Program-made: the position numbers and the translations under genes
Shown here: positions 1 through 7,871 of the stretch, in pieces
Layout: each line of letters begins with the position of its first letter
Position numbering within the stretch: position 1 is the stretch's first letter
NCBI RefSeq assembly: GCF_022436485.1
Contig: NZ_JAKUDO010000002.1
Location: 124,001-188,000, forward strand
DNA length: 64,000 nt
Direction of reading: 5' to 3'
Source: Agrococcus sp. ARC_14
Lineage (GTDB): Bacteria > Actinomycetota > Actinomycetes > Actinomycetales > Microbacteriaceae
Notes under the pieces: generated by a model
Told to the model about the DNA's origin: nothing
Database searches by the model: none
The model's input: the letters and a program-made list of their open reading frames with translations, nothing else

Positions 1-222
1 GGCATTGCCCTCGAGCTGGTACGTGCCGCCCAGCTGCAGGTCACCGGTGACCGGCATGAACCACCGCGCGATCCGCTCTGCGCTCGTCACCGCATCCCAC
101 ACATCCGTCATCGGCGAGGGGTAGGTCTGCTCCAGCGTCTGCACGCTCGACGGCTCTCCGTCGATCACCTCGCTGCGCACACCGCGGCTCACCGCGCCCA
201 GCTGTCCCAGCACATCCATCAT
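1..222 (-). CDS. SRPBCC/AHSA1-family protein, 3' part cut off by window edge
   Basis: The 74 visible residues begin at an ATG-ATG pair. They contain the AHSA1-type start of an SRPBCC fold: LEQTYPSPMTDVWDAVT, then the typical SAERIARWFMPV and GDLQLGGTYQLEG. Proteins of this fold bind hydrophobic ligands or partners in the cytoplasm; no substrate can be inferred. The start lies 2 nt past the stop of the upstream ArsR gene, so the two are co-transcribed and probably translationally coupled. ArsR-SRPBCC pairs are common in actinobacteria, where the regulator controls both genes. The rest of the protein, to the left of the window, cannot be judged. Confidence 0.85.
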   Translation of the reverse strand, partial: MMDVLGQLGAVSRGVRSEVIDGEPSSVQTLEQTYPSPMTDVWDAVTSAERIARWFMPVTGDLQLGGTYQLEGNA

Positions 223-224
223 CG

Positions 225-704
225 TCACTCCTTGTCGTCGGTGGTCTCGGCGGGGCCGGCATCGAGTGCCGGGCGCTCGCCCTGGTCGTGGTCTTGGTTG
301 CGATCGTCGGATGCGTCGGCCGGCCCGGCCGCACCCTCACCCTGCGACGCCGCGAGCGCTGCCGCTGCCTCCGCCGCGAGCCGCCGCTGCCGGCGGCCGC
401 GGGCGAGCTCGGTGTCGAGGGCGGCCAGCTTCGGCATCCAGAACCCGTCGAAGGCGCTGAGCCACTCACGGGCCTCACGCGGACCGGACGGGTCGACGGC
501 GTAGAGCCGCCGCTGTCCCTCGGGCCGCACGGTGGCGAAGCCCTGCTCGCGCAGCACGCGCAGGTGCTGGCTGACGGCAGGCTGGCTGATGCCGAACTCA
601 CCGCCGATCACGGTCGCGAGTGCACCGGCGCTGGCCTCGCCGTCGGCGAGCAGCTCCAGGATGCGTCGTCGCACCGGATCGCCCAGGACATCAAGCGCGT
701 GCAT
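225..704 (-). CDS. ArsR-family winged-helix repressor
   Basis: A 159-residue protein. Residues 1-90 form an ArsR winged helix: LDVLGDPVRRRILELL, then ISQPAVSQHLRVLREQGF as the recognition helix, then a wing with QRRLYAVDP. The C-terminal 50 residues are Ala/Asp/Gln-rich and look disordered. No metal-binding cysteine cluster is visible, so this is probably not a metal sensor but one of the ArsR proteins paired with an SRPBCC gene, which follows 2 nt downstream. The ATG at 704 has no Shine-Dalgarno sequence. It sits 6 nt after a -10-like AAGTAT, so translation is probably leaderless. A palindrome in the promoter suggests autoregulation. Confidence 0.9.
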   Translation of the reverse strand: MHALDVLGDPVRRRILELLADGEASAGALATVIGGEFGISQPAVSQHLRVLREQGFATVRPEGQRRLYAVDPSGPREAREWLSAFDGFWMPKLAALDTELARGRRQRRLAAEAAAALAASQGEGAAGPADASDDRNQDHDQGERPALDAGPAETTDDKE

Positions 705-710
705 GCAGCA

Positions 711-739
711 ATACTTGCACCCGCGCTTATATAAGTCAA
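711..739 (-). promoter_or_regulatory. Promoter and likely ArsR operator for the ArsR-SRPBCC operon
   Basis: On the minus strand TTGACT (739-734) is followed after exactly 17 nt by AAGTAT (716-711), which lies 6 nt before the ATG at 704. This places the transcription start on or next to the start codon. The perfect 10-bp palindrome CTTATATAAG (726-735) overlaps the -35 box and spacer. It is an unusually AT-rich island in this genome and is the best candidate for the repressor's own operator. Confidence 0.65.
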
Positions 740-1002
740 CCCTGATTCATCGCGACCGGGCTCCTTGCAGCACAGATTGTCGACTTGGTGCACATCTGTC
801 GCGACATTCGAGCACCAATCCGACAATCTCGGCGATCGGATGGGCTGGGTGGCGCCGAGCGGAACACTGCGCGCAGCGCGCGCGGGCGCGCCAGGTGCCG
901 CTTGCGCGCAGCGCACAGCAAGGCAGGAGGGCCCGATCGGCGATCGCATTGCGCAGTCTGCTCCGTCGGCGACACGCCGAAAGAGATCTTTTGAAAGAAC
1001 TG
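740..1002. other. Intergenic region, no gene seen
   Basis: Part of the 384-nt gap between the divergent ArsR gene (start 704) and the small gene at 1089. I see no convincing reading frame. It holds a GC-rich stretch of alternating CG dinucleotides around 866-890. A CTTTTGAAAG motif (988-997) is repeated as CTTTGAAAG (1017-1025) on the other side of the -35 box of the next promoter. Confidence 0.5.
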
Positions 1003-1031
1003 TTGCGAAGCGGATGCTTTGAAAGTAGTCT
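1003..1031 (+). promoter_or_regulatory. SigA-type promoter of the small gene/regulator operon
   Basis: TTGCGA (1003-1008), 17-nt spacer, TAGTCT (1026-1031). Spacing is ideal. It would give a leader of about 50 nt ending in an AGGAGG ribosome site before the ATG at 1089. CTTTGAAAG (1017-1025) abuts the -10 box, and a second copy, CTTTTGAAAG, lies at 988-997. Paired copies flanking the -35 box suggest an operator. Confidence 0.6.
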
Positions 1032-1088
1032 TTCGGATGTCGGCACGAGCAAGACCCGAGACAGCCGACACGACCGAGGAGGCATCCC

Positions 1089-1244
1089 ATGGGACGCACC
1101 AGCCGCATCGCCCGCAAGGCGTCAGACGCGCTCGCCCTCGCCGTCGAGGAGCGCCGCAACCGCACGCGCCTCGAGCGCGACGACTCGCAGCGCTACTACG
1201 ACCGTGTGCGTGCAGAGCTCGCCATGCAGCGTGGTTTGATCTGA
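1089..1244 (+). CDS. Small basic protein of 51 residues
   Basis: The start is ATG preceded by a strong AGGAGG at about 1076-1081 and a well-spaced promoter at 1003-1031; the stop is TGA at 1242. The product begins MGRTSRIARKASDALALAVEE and ends with RVRAELAMQRGLI. It is highly charged, with many Arg, Lys and Glu, has no membrane segment, and is probably a single helical hairpin. I do not recognise the family. Its stop is 2 nt before the start of the downstream winged-helix regulator, which lacks its own ribosome site, so translation of this ORF probably drives expression of the regulator. It could be a real microprotein, a coupling leader, or both. Confidence 0.6.
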   Translation: MGRTSRIARKASDALALAVEERRNRTRLERDDSQRYYDRVRAELAMQRGLI

Positions 1245-1246
1245 GC

Positions 1247-1885
1247 ATGGCCGCGGAGCAGGACGACTTCGAGACGCTCGACGTCGAGACCGATGAGGGC
1301 AGGTCGCTGCGCACCGGCGACCCGGCACTGCTGCGGGCGCTCGCGCACCCGCTGCGGGTCGAGATCCTCTCCGTCATCGACGAGCTCGGCGAGGCCACTG
1401 CCACCCAGATCGCCGAGAAGGTCGGCGAGAGCCCATCGAACTGCTCGTTCCACCTGCGCACCCTCGCGAAGGCCGGCTTCATCGAGCGCGGAGAGGCGAG
1501 GGGCACGTCGAAGCCCTGGAAGGCGGTGCACAGCAGCCGCGACCTGCGGCCGAACCCGCACGACCCCGCCTCGATCCGCACCTCGAGCACCATCGCCGCG
1601 CTCTACGTGCAGCACGAGGCGAACCGCGTCGTCGACTTCCTGACCAGACACGGCCTCGGTGACAAGGAGTGGTTGCCGGGCATCACCGTCAACTCCTCCA
1701 CCTTCTGGGCGACCCCCGAAGAGCTCACCGAGGTCGCCGAAGAGATCGCGCACATCGCAGACCGATTCCGCGGTCGCAAGGACCCGAAGAAGCGTCCGCC
1801 CCGCAGCCGCAAGGCGCAGATGTTCGCCACGCTGAACCCCGACTTCGACCTGCCCGCCACTGGCGAGGCATCCGACGAGGGCTGA
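1247..1885 (+). CDS. ArsR-type winged-helix transcriptional regulator
   Basis: A 212-residue protein. Residues about 20-95 carry a winged helix: DPALLRALAHPLRVEILSVI, ATQIAEKVGESPSNCSFHLRTLAKAGF, then a wing with RGEARGTSKPWKAV. The remaining 115 residues form a C-terminal domain of unknown ligand ending in a basic RGRKDPKKRPPRSRK stretch. The start was placed at the ATG 2 nt after the stop of the 51-residue gene, since the reading frame upstream overlaps that gene and has no ribosome site. An MFS exporter follows 100 nt later on the same strand. Regulator-MFS pairs of this type are frequent in actinobacteria, so it probably controls that exporter. Confidence 0.85.
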   Translation: MAAEQDDFETLDVETDEGRSLRTGDPALLRALAHPLRVEILSVIDELGEATATQIAEKVGESPSNCSFHLRTLAKAGFIERGEARGTSKPWKAVHSSRDLRPNPHDPASIRTSSTIAALYVQHEANRVVDFLTRHGLGDKEWLPGITVNSSTFWATPEELTEVAEEIAHIADRFRGRKDPKKRPPRSRKAQMFATLNPDFDLPATGEASDEG

Positions 1886-1915
1886 CCGCCCACCCCATCG
1901 CTTCGGCCACCGAGT

Positions 1916-1942
1916 GGTCTCGTGACGCGCGCGCCCTCGACG
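1916..1942 (-). repeat. Short copy of the dispersed palindromic element
   Basis: GGTCTCGTGACG, then a short GC core, then CTCGAC. This is a compact, degenerate copy of the GGTCGAGGAG...GTCACGAGACC element seen at six other places in the window. It lies between the winged-helix regulator and the MFS gene. Confidence 0.45.
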
Positions 1943-1987
1943 TGCGCTGCGCGACCGACCGTGCCGCCAGGACACAGGAGTCCACGC

Positions 1988-3280
1988 ATGACCACCACCG
2001 CATCCGACCCCCGCCCCCAGCCGCCCTCGCCGCTGCGCCGCCCGGCCTACCGCCGCCTCATGATCGGGTGGTTCGCCACCAACCTCGGCGACAGCGCGCT
2101 CTACCTGGTGCTCGCCATCTGGGTGCGTGAGCTCACCGGCTCCGATGCGGCGGGCGCGCTCGTGTTCCTCTTCCTGGGCCTGCCCGCGCTGCTGGCGCCC
2201 TGGGCCGGCCAGCTCGCCGACCGCGTGCATCGCCGCCCGCTGCTGATCGTCACGAACCTCGCCACCGCGGGCGTCGTGCTCGCCCTGCTGCTCGTGCAGG
2301 GGCCGCAACAGGTGTGGCTCATCTATGCCGTGACCTTCGGCTACGGCCTCTCGGCCTACCTGACGAGCGCCGCGCAGTCCGGCATGCTGCGCGACCTGCT
2401 GCCCGATGACGAGATCGGCTCGGCGAACGGCATCTTCACCTCGATCGACAACGGCATGCGCATCGTCAGCCCGCCGCTCGGCGCCGGCCTCTACGTGCTC
2501 GCGGGCCCATGGGCGGTCGTCGCGGTGAGCGTCGCCGGCTACCTCGTCATGGCGCTCATGCTGCTCACGGTGCGCATCGAGGAGTCTGCGCCGGAGCCGC
2601 GCGCGGCGGGGGTCGGCTACTGGCACGAGGTCTCCGCCGGGTTCCGCGCGCTGCTGGCCGACCCGCTGCTGCGACTGCTGACGATCGCCGCCGCCGTCGG
2701 CTTCGGCCTCACGGGCATCCTCAACGCCACGATCTTCCCGCTCATCGAGCACGGCCTGCAGGCGGGTCCCGCCGCGCTCGGGCCCGCGCAGGCGATCCAG
2801 GGCGTCGCCGCGCTCGGCGGCGGGCTCCTGTCTGCGATGGTGCTGCGTCGGCTGGGGGAGCGGCGGCTGTTCGCGTGGGGCATGACCCTCGTCGCCGTCG
2901 GCTCGTTCGCCGCCTTCGCGCTCGTGCAGTGGCCGATGCCGGAGGAGTGGATGCGCTGGATCGGCATCGCCCTCGTGCAATGGCCGATCGGCTTCGGCGT
3001 GCCGTGGGTGGTCGTCGGCCTGTCGACCCTGCGGATGCGGCTGGTGCCGTCGCGGCTGCAGGGCCGCACATCGGCGGCGATGAACGTGTCGATCAACGTG
3101 CCGCAGATGATCATGCTCGCGATCGGCACCGGCGCGATGGTGCTCATCGACTTCCGCTGGCTGCTGCTCGCGGCCGCGATCGGCATCGCGGGCGCGGCGA
3201 TCGCGGTGTGGGCATGGCGCTCGCCGAATGAGGACGCGGCGGATGCGTCGGCCCACGACGGGCGTCCGACCAGCGGATGA
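1988..3280 (+). CDS. MFS exporter, DHA3-like
   Basis: A 430-residue, 12-span major facilitator. The loop 2-3 motif GQLADRVHRRP (residues 74-84) is present. The N-terminal sequence RRLMIGWFATNLGDSALYLVLAIWV is typical of drug/macrolide-efflux-like (DHA3) proteins of actinobacteria. The start is the ATG at 1988, which has CAGGAG 8 nt upstream; the frame is open further upstream but those residues look non-coding. It is expected to be a proton-driven exporter in the cytoplasmic membrane with unknown substrate. The preceding ArsR-type regulator on the same strand is its likely controller. Confidence 0.88.
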   Translation: MTTTASDPRPQPPSPLRRPAYRRLMIGWFATNLGDSALYLVLAIWVRELTGSDAAGALVFLFLGLPALLAPWAGQLADRVHRRPLLIVTNLATAGVVLALLLVQGPQQVWLIYAVTFGYGLSAYLTSAAQSGMLRDLLPDDEIGSANGIFTSIDNGMRIVSPPLGAGLYVLAGPWAVVAVSVAGYLVMALMLLTVRIEESAPEPRAAGVGYWHEVSAGFRALLADPLLRLLTIAAAVGFGLTGILNATIFPLIEHGLQAGPAALGPAQAIQGVAALGGGLLSAMVLRRLGERRLFAWGMTLVAVGSFAAFALVQWPMPEEWMRWIGIALVQWPIGFGVPWVVVGLSTLRMRLVPSRLQGRTSAAMNVSINVPQMIMLAIGTGAMVLIDFRWLLLAAAIGIAGAAIAVWAWRSPNEDAADASAHDGRPTSG

Positions 3281-3331
3281 TTGCGGGGTCTTCTGCCCAC
3301 GGAGTCGGGCTGCGGCTGTCAGGCTTGACCC

Positions 3332-4123
3332 ATGGTCCGTCGTCGAGCAGCACCCGCCACACTCTTCTCGATCGCTGCCATCGGGCTGCTTGCAGCAGTC
3401 GTCACGGGGTGCGCGCTGATGAGCCCCGCGCCTCCCACGACGACCGTCAGCGACGAGGACGGTCAAGAGTCCAGCCTCTCGTGGGCCGACTACCCGGGCG
3501 AGGGCGCCGTCGAGCCCGCCGACGTCCTGGCGGCGCCGCGCGCCGAGCAGGTCGAGGCGGTCGCTGAGGAGCAGCTGGCTGCGCTGCAGGCCGGGCTCGA
3601 GCCCGCCGTGCCCGGCCTCGTCTGGTCGCGGGGTCTCGAGGGCGGCGTCTACCCGCACGGCGAGAACGGCTATGGCGGGGCGACGCTGCACCAGACGCTG
3701 AACTCCTCCGAGCTCCTGACGGCCGAGGCGCCCGACGACTGGCCCGCGCTCGTCGCCGTCATCGAGGCGACGCTCGCCGAGCACGGCTACGGCCCCATCG
3801 AGTGGGACTTCGACCGCGAGCCGTGGGGCCACGAGACGCCGGCCGAGCGTGACGCCGAGGTGATCGCCACGAACGGCTCGCTCGATCGCGCACAGATGTG
3901 GCAGTGGATCGGCACAGCGAACGCCGGCTCCATGTGGGTCACGGTCATGCTGGCCGATGTCGATCGTGGCGTCGGCGCTCCCGCCGATGCCGAGCAGAGC
4001 CCGCCGCAGCTGGTCGCCTTCATGGTGGGCGGCACGGTCATCGCGGAGGCCGACGAGCAGGCCTACCGCGACGGCGTCGCTCCCTTCGAGGGCTTGGAGC
4101 GGCCGGAGCCCACGCACTCCTAG
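3332..4123 (+). CDS. Secreted lipoprotein of unknown function
   Basis: A 263-residue protein with an N-terminal MVRRR, a hydrophobic stretch, and a lipobox AVVTGC with Cys27 as the lipidation site. The mature part is acidic. It contains WSRGLEGGVYPHGENGYGG and a later WQWIGTANAGSMWVTVMLADV segment, resembling small LppA-type actinobacterial lipoproteins, but I cannot name a family with confidence. The CAGGCT hexamer 6 nt before the ATG points to a leaderless transcript. It stands alone between the MFS gene and the glutathione peroxidase gene. Confidence 0.8.
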   Translation: MVRRRAAPATLFSIAAIGLLAAVVTGCALMSPAPPTTTVSDEDGQESSLSWADYPGEGAVEPADVLAAPRAEQVEAVAEEQLAALQAGLEPAVPGLVWSRGLEGGVYPHGENGYGGATLHQTLNSSELLTAEAPDDWPALVAVIEATLAEHGYGPIEWDFDREPWGHETPAERDAEVIATNGSLDRAQMWQWIGTANAGSMWVTVMLADVDRGVGAPADAEQSPPQLVAFMVGGTVIAEADEQAYRDGVAPFEGLERPEPTHS

Positions 4124-4210
4124 CGCCGTGACCCGACCTGCGCATCCCTCGGCCGGGCACCCACCCGCTGCACTCGGCGTGCCCATAGCCCGGCCTGGCA
4201 GGCTGGGGGC

Positions 4211-4693
4211 ATGACGACGCTCAGCGACTTCCAGGCAGAGGCACTCACCGGCGGCGAGGTGAACCTCGGCGACTACGACGGCAAGGTCGTGCTGGTGGTG
4301 AACACCGCGAGCGAGTGCGGCTTCACGCCGCAGTACGAGGGCCTCGAGCAGCTGTGGAAGGAGCTGGGCGATCAGGGCCTCGTGGTGCTGGGCTTCCCGT
4401 CCGACCAGTTCGGCCACCAGGAGCCCGGCACCGAGACCGAGATCGCTGAGTTCTGCCAGCGCAACTACGGAGTCTCGTTCCCGATGTTCGCCAAGATCGA
4501 GGTCAACGGGCCCGGCACGCACCCGTTCTACCAGTGGCTGAAGAGCGAGAAGAAGGGCATGGTCGGCGGCGCCATCAAGTGGAACTTCACGAAGTTCCTC
4601 ATCGGCCGCGACGGCACGGTGCTCGAGCGCTACGGCTCGGTGAAGAAGCCCGAGGAGCTCCGCGGCGACATCGAGCAGGCGCTCGCGCGCTGA
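4211..4693 (+). CDS. Glutathione peroxidase family thiol peroxidase
   Basis: A 160-residue, full-length member. The peroxidatic Cys36 lies in NTASECGFTPQYEGL. The conserved GFPSDQFGHQEPG and KWNFTKFLIGRDG motifs, carrying the Gln, Trp and Asn of the active site, are intact. Cys82 in EFCQRNYGVSFP fits the resolving cysteine of thioredoxin-dependent members. Since actinobacteria usually lack glutathione, the reductant is more likely thioredoxin or mycoredoxin. It reduces hydrogen peroxide and lipid hydroperoxides in the cytoplasm. CAGGCT lies 6 nt before the ATG with no ribosome site, so a leaderless start is likely. Confidence 0.95.
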   Translation: MTTLSDFQAEALTGGEVNLGDYDGKVVLVVNTASECGFTPQYEGLEQLWKELGDQGLVVLGFPSDQFGHQEPGTETEIAEFCQRNYGVSFPMFAKIEVNGPGTHPFYQWLKSEKKGMVGGAIKWNFTKFLIGRDGTVLERYGSVKKPEELRGDIEQALAR

Positions 4694-4766
4694 CGTCCGG
4701 TTGCGCGCCGCAGAATCGGCGGGAAACCCCCATGCGCCTCGGAGCCGTGCGACCTAGCGTGGAGCC

Positions 4767-5717
4767 ATGACGCTGCCGAACCCGAGCCCCTTCGCCTCGC
4801 AGCCTGCCCAGCAGGTGGGAAACCCGAGCGGCCCCGGCGCGCAGCTGCCGCCGCAGCCCTTCGCGCAGAACCCCTTCGCCTCGCAGGCGCAGCCGACCGC
4901 GACGCTGCAGCAGCCGATGCCGCACCAGCCGTATGTGCCGCCTGTCCGCGACGCGGGCCCGCCCAAGCAGCCCCGGCCGAAGCTCACCAAGGCGGCCGCG
5001 CATCGCGCTCGTCTCGCCGGCGGCGTCGGCGGCGGGCTCGCCTGGCTGGGCCTGGGCATCACGCAGCTGAGCGCCATCTTCCTGCTGCTGCCGGTGCTCG
5101 TCGGCGCCGTGGTCTACGGCATCGGCTTCGCCATCGAGCAGGACGGCACGAGTGCCACGGCGGATGTCTGGAGCCAGACGCTCGCGTGGCTCGGCAGCCC
5201 CTGGGGCATCGTCATCGCGATCGGCATCCCGGCTGGCATCGTGATCGCGCTGCTCGGCCTCTGGATCAGCGCGCGCATGCTGCGCCACCCGGGGCTGCGC
5301 CGCCCCGCCGGCGTCACCTGGGCGGGCTTCGGCATCTCGGTCGTCGCGGCCGTGCTGCTGTCGGGCGCGGGTTCCGTGACGCTGCCGTTCTTCGGCGGCC
5401 TGCCGTTCGGCGACGGCTTCGACCTCGACGGGAGCGGCTTCGACTCGGGAGTCGACCCCGGCACCCTCGACCAGGAGGAGGCTCAGCAGTGGCTGCTGGA
5501 GGGCGGTGCCGGCGTGCTGTCGCAGTTCGCAGACCCCGGCACGCTGCTCGGCATCCTCGGCCCGTGGATCGCGATCGGCCAGCTGCTCGCGCTCATCGTG
5601 CCGATCGCGGTCAGCGTCTTCGCCTGGTGGTGGATGGCGCACGCTATGCGCCCGGCGACCGACGATGCGGCCACCGACGCCGAGGCGGCGAACGCGCCCA
5701 GCGCATCCGCCGCCTGA
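4767..5717 (+). CDS. Integral membrane protein with Pro/Gln-rich N-terminus
   Basis: A 316-residue protein. The first 75 residues are Pro/Gln/Ala-rich and cytoplasmic-looking; they are followed by about five hydrophobic spans starting at RLAGGVGGGLAWLGLGITQ. Between spans 3 and 4 there is an acidic, Gly-rich loop (PFGDGFDLDGSGFDSGVD). The family is unknown. The first spans match the 208-residue protein at 14593-15219 closely, in the GGVGGGxAWLGLGxxQ, W(L/F)GSPWG and VTWxGF blocks, so the two are paralogues. TAGCGT lies 6 nt before the ATG, so translation is probably leaderless. It converges with the acyl-CoA dehydrogenase gene, 19 nt away. Confidence 0.8.
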   Translation: MTLPNPSPFASQPAQQVGNPSGPGAQLPPQPFAQNPFASQAQPTATLQQPMPHQPYVPPVRDAGPPKQPRPKLTKAAAHRARLAGGVGGGLAWLGLGITQLSAIFLLLPVLVGAVVYGIGFAIEQDGTSATADVWSQTLAWLGSPWGIVIAIGIPAGIVIALLGLWISARMLRHPGLRRPAGVTWAGFGISVVAAVLLSGAGSVTLPFFGGLPFGDGFDLDGSGFDSGVDPGTLDQEEAQQWLLEGGAGVLSQFADPGTLLGILGPWIAIGQLLALIVPIAVSVFAWWWMAHAMRPATDDAATDAEAANAPSASAA

Positions 5718-5736
5718 GCCGACGCGGCCGCGGGGC

Positions 5737-6897
5737 CTACTGCTTCGCGCGCTTCGCGATGTCGCGCGCGATGATCTCCTTCATGATCTCGGTCGTGCCG
5801 CCGTAGATCGTCTGCACGCGCGAGTCGCGGAAGGCGCGCGCGATCGGGTACTCCTCCATGAAGCCGTAGCCGCCGTGCAGCTGCAGGCTGCGGGTGATGA
5901 CCCGCTGCTCGAGCTCGGTAGCCCACCACTTCGCCTTGGACGCATCCGCCGTCGTCAGGTGGCCCTCGTTGAGCGCCAGGATGCAGCGCTCGATGTAGGC
6001 GCGGGTGACGTCGAGCTCGGTCTCGAGCTCGGCGAGCGTGAAGCGCACCGTCGGCAGGTCGCCGACCAGCCCGCCGAAGGCCTTGCGCTGGAACGCGTAG
6101 TCGCGCCCCCAGCCGTAGGCGGCCTCCGCAGAGGAGAGCGCGCCGGTGGCGATCGACAGCCGCTCGCGCGGCAGCCGCTGCATCATGGCGATCAGGCCCA
6201 TGCCCACCTCGCCGACGCGGTTCGCATCCGGCACCCGCACGTCGTGGAAGAACAGCTCCGCCGTGTCCTGCGAGTGCAGCCCGAGCTTCGAGAGCTTCCG
6301 CCCGCGCTCGAACCCGGCCATGCCGTTCTCGACCAGGAAGAGCGTGAAGCCGCGCGAGCCCGCCTCGGGATCCGTGCGCGCGAACACCAGCACCTTGTCG
6401 GCGTGGAAGCCGTTGGTGATGAAGGTCTTCGAGCCGTTCAGCAGCCAGTCGTCGCCGTCGCGGACGGCGTTCGTGCGGATGCCCTGCAGGTCGCTGCCCG
6501 CATCGGGCTCGGTCATGCCGATCGCAGAGATCGAGTCGCCGGATGCCATCGGCGGCAGCCAGCGTGCGAGCTGCTCGGGGGTGCCCAGGTCGAGCAGGTA
6601 GGCCAGCACGATGTCGTCGTGCACGCCGAAGGTGGCGTTGACGGAGGCGGCGCCGACCTTCGAGAGCTCCTCGCTGATGATCATGCGGAAGCGGTAGTCG
6701 GTCACCTCCATGCCGCCGTGCTCCTCGGGGATCGCGAGCCCCACGAGCCCCGCCGCGCCCATCGTGCGGTAGAGCTCGGGGTCGATGAGGCTGTCTGCCT
6801 CCCATTGCGCGAGGTTCGGCGCGACGTTGCGGGCGACGAACTCCCGCACCGTGTCGCGGAACGCCTCGTGGTCCTCGTCGTAGAAGTCTGAACGCAT
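5737..6897 (-). CDS. Acyl-CoA dehydrogenase
   Basis: A 386-residue, full-length flavoenzyme of fatty-acid or branched-chain acyl-CoA oxidation. The FAD/substrate signatures ISAIGMTEPDAGSDLQGI and [21 protein letters not shown] are present. The catalytic base is Glu370 in YGGTTEIM. It introduces the 2,3 double bond in acyl-CoA and passes electrons to ETF; etfBA lies 4 kb away. It follows the SDR gene by 12 nt with an AGGAGA ribosome site, so the pair is one operon. The exact chain length or branching preference cannot be read from sequence. Confidence 0.93.
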   Translation of the reverse strand: MRSDFYDEDHEAFRDTVREFVARNVAPNLAQWEADSLIDPELYRTMGAAGLVGLAIPEEHGGMEVTDYRFRMIISEELSKVGAASVNATFGVHDDIVLAYLLDLGTPEQLARWLPPMASGDSISAIGMTEPDAGSDLQGIRTNAVRDGDDWLLNGSKTFITNGFHADKVLVFARTDPEAGSRGFTLFLVENGMAGFERGRKLSKLGLHSQDTAELFFHDVRVPDANRVGEVGMGLIAMMQRLPRERLSIATGALSSAEAAYGWGRDYAFQRKAFGGLVGDLPTVRFTLAELETELDVTRAYIERCILALNEGHLTTADASKAKWWATELEQRVITRSLQLHGGYGFMEEYPIARAFRDSRVQTIYGGTTEIMKEIIARDIAKRAKQ

Positions 6898-6909
6898 CCG
6901 TCTCTCCTC

Positions 6910-7668
6910 TTACTTGGCCTGCATGCGGATCGCCCCGTCGAGCCGGATGGTCTCGCCGTTGAGCATGGGGTTGGCGACGATCTGCGTCACCAGCAGTGCG
7001 AACTCGGATGGGTCGCCCAGGCGAGCGGGGTGGGGCACCTGGGCGCCGAGCGAGGCGCGCGCCTCGTCGGGCAGCGCCGCCAGCAGCGGCGTGTCGAACA
7101 GGCCGGGTGCGATCGCGTTGACGCGGATCTGCGAGGCGGCGAGCTCGCGGGCGATGGGCAGCGTCATGCCGACGATGCCGCTCTTGGAGGCGGCGTAGGC
7201 GGCCTGGCCGATCTGCCCGTCGTAGGCGGCGACGGATGCGGTGGAGACGATCACGCCGCGCTCCTCGCCGATCGGCTCGAGCCGCGCGATGCGCTCGGCG
7301 GCGAGCCGGATGACGTTGAAGGTGCCGATCAGGTTGATGTCGATCACGCGCTGGAAGCGGTCGAGCGGGAACGTGCCGGAGCGGCCGACCACCTTCGCGG
7401 CGTCGTTCACGCCGGCGCAGCTCACGACGACGCGCAGGTCGCCGAGGGCCTCGGCGGCGTCGAGCGCGGCCGTCACCTGCGCCTCGTCGCGCACGTCGGC
7501 GGCGACGAACGTCACGCCGTCGCGGGCGGCCACAGCCTCGGCCGCAGGGGTGCCGCCGAGGTCGATGACGACCACCTTCGCGCCCTGCGCCAGCAGCGCC
7601 TCGGTCGTCGCGAGGCCCAGCCCCGATGCTCCGCCGGTGACGAGCGCCACCTGCCCCTTGATGTCCAT
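6910..7668 (-). CDS. Short-chain dehydrogenase, likely 3-hydroxyacyl-CoA dehydrogenase type II
   Basis: A 252-residue classical SDR. The nucleotide motif TGGASGLG is at residues 11-18 and DLGG follows beta 2. The catalytic Ser145, Tyr158 and Lys162 lie in STAS and YAASK. The overall pattern, with short N-terminus, ADVRDEAQV and C-terminal [10 protein letters not shown], resembles HSD10-like 3-hydroxyacyl-CoA dehydrogenases. The ATG at 7668 was chosen over longer frames because AGAAGGG lies just upstream and the protein begins [13 protein letters not shown]. It is the first gene of an operon with an acyl-CoA dehydrogenase and would catalyse a later step of the same beta-oxidation-like route. 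Confidence 0.9.
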   Translation of the reverse strand: MDIKGQVALVTGGASGLGLATTEALLAQGAKVVVIDLGGTPAAEAVAARDGVTFVAADVRDEAQVTAALDAAEALGDLRVVVSCAGVNDAAKVVGRSGTFPLDRFQRVIDINLIGTFNVIRLAAERIARLEPIGEERGVIVSTASVAAYDGQIGQAAYAASKSGIVGMTLPIARELAASQIRVNAIAPGLFDTPLLAALPDEARASLGAQVPHPARLGDPSEFALLVTQIVANPMLNGETIRLDGAIRMQAK

Positions 7669-7871
7669 GGAGACCCTTCTGCTGCCGTCCTTGGCAGCGC
7701 CGTCGCCCGCGAGCGCAACGCTCGTGACGCTAACCGGTGCGCCGCTCGCCCGGCAAGCGTGTTGGCGAAAGCCTCCAGCCGGCTGGCGAGCCGTGCCCCC
7801 AGGATGGTAGATATGTGGATGTCCATGCAACTGTGAGGACACCAACGAACGCGACGAGGAGGTCGTGCCAC

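Noticed and set aside
1196..4522. Very long minus-strand open frame opposite the regulator, MFS, lipoprotein and peroxidase genes
   Set aside because: The predicted protein is Arg/Ala/Gly-rich with no domain, and all plus-strand genes it covers have clear family motifs. Long antisense frames are expected at this G+C.
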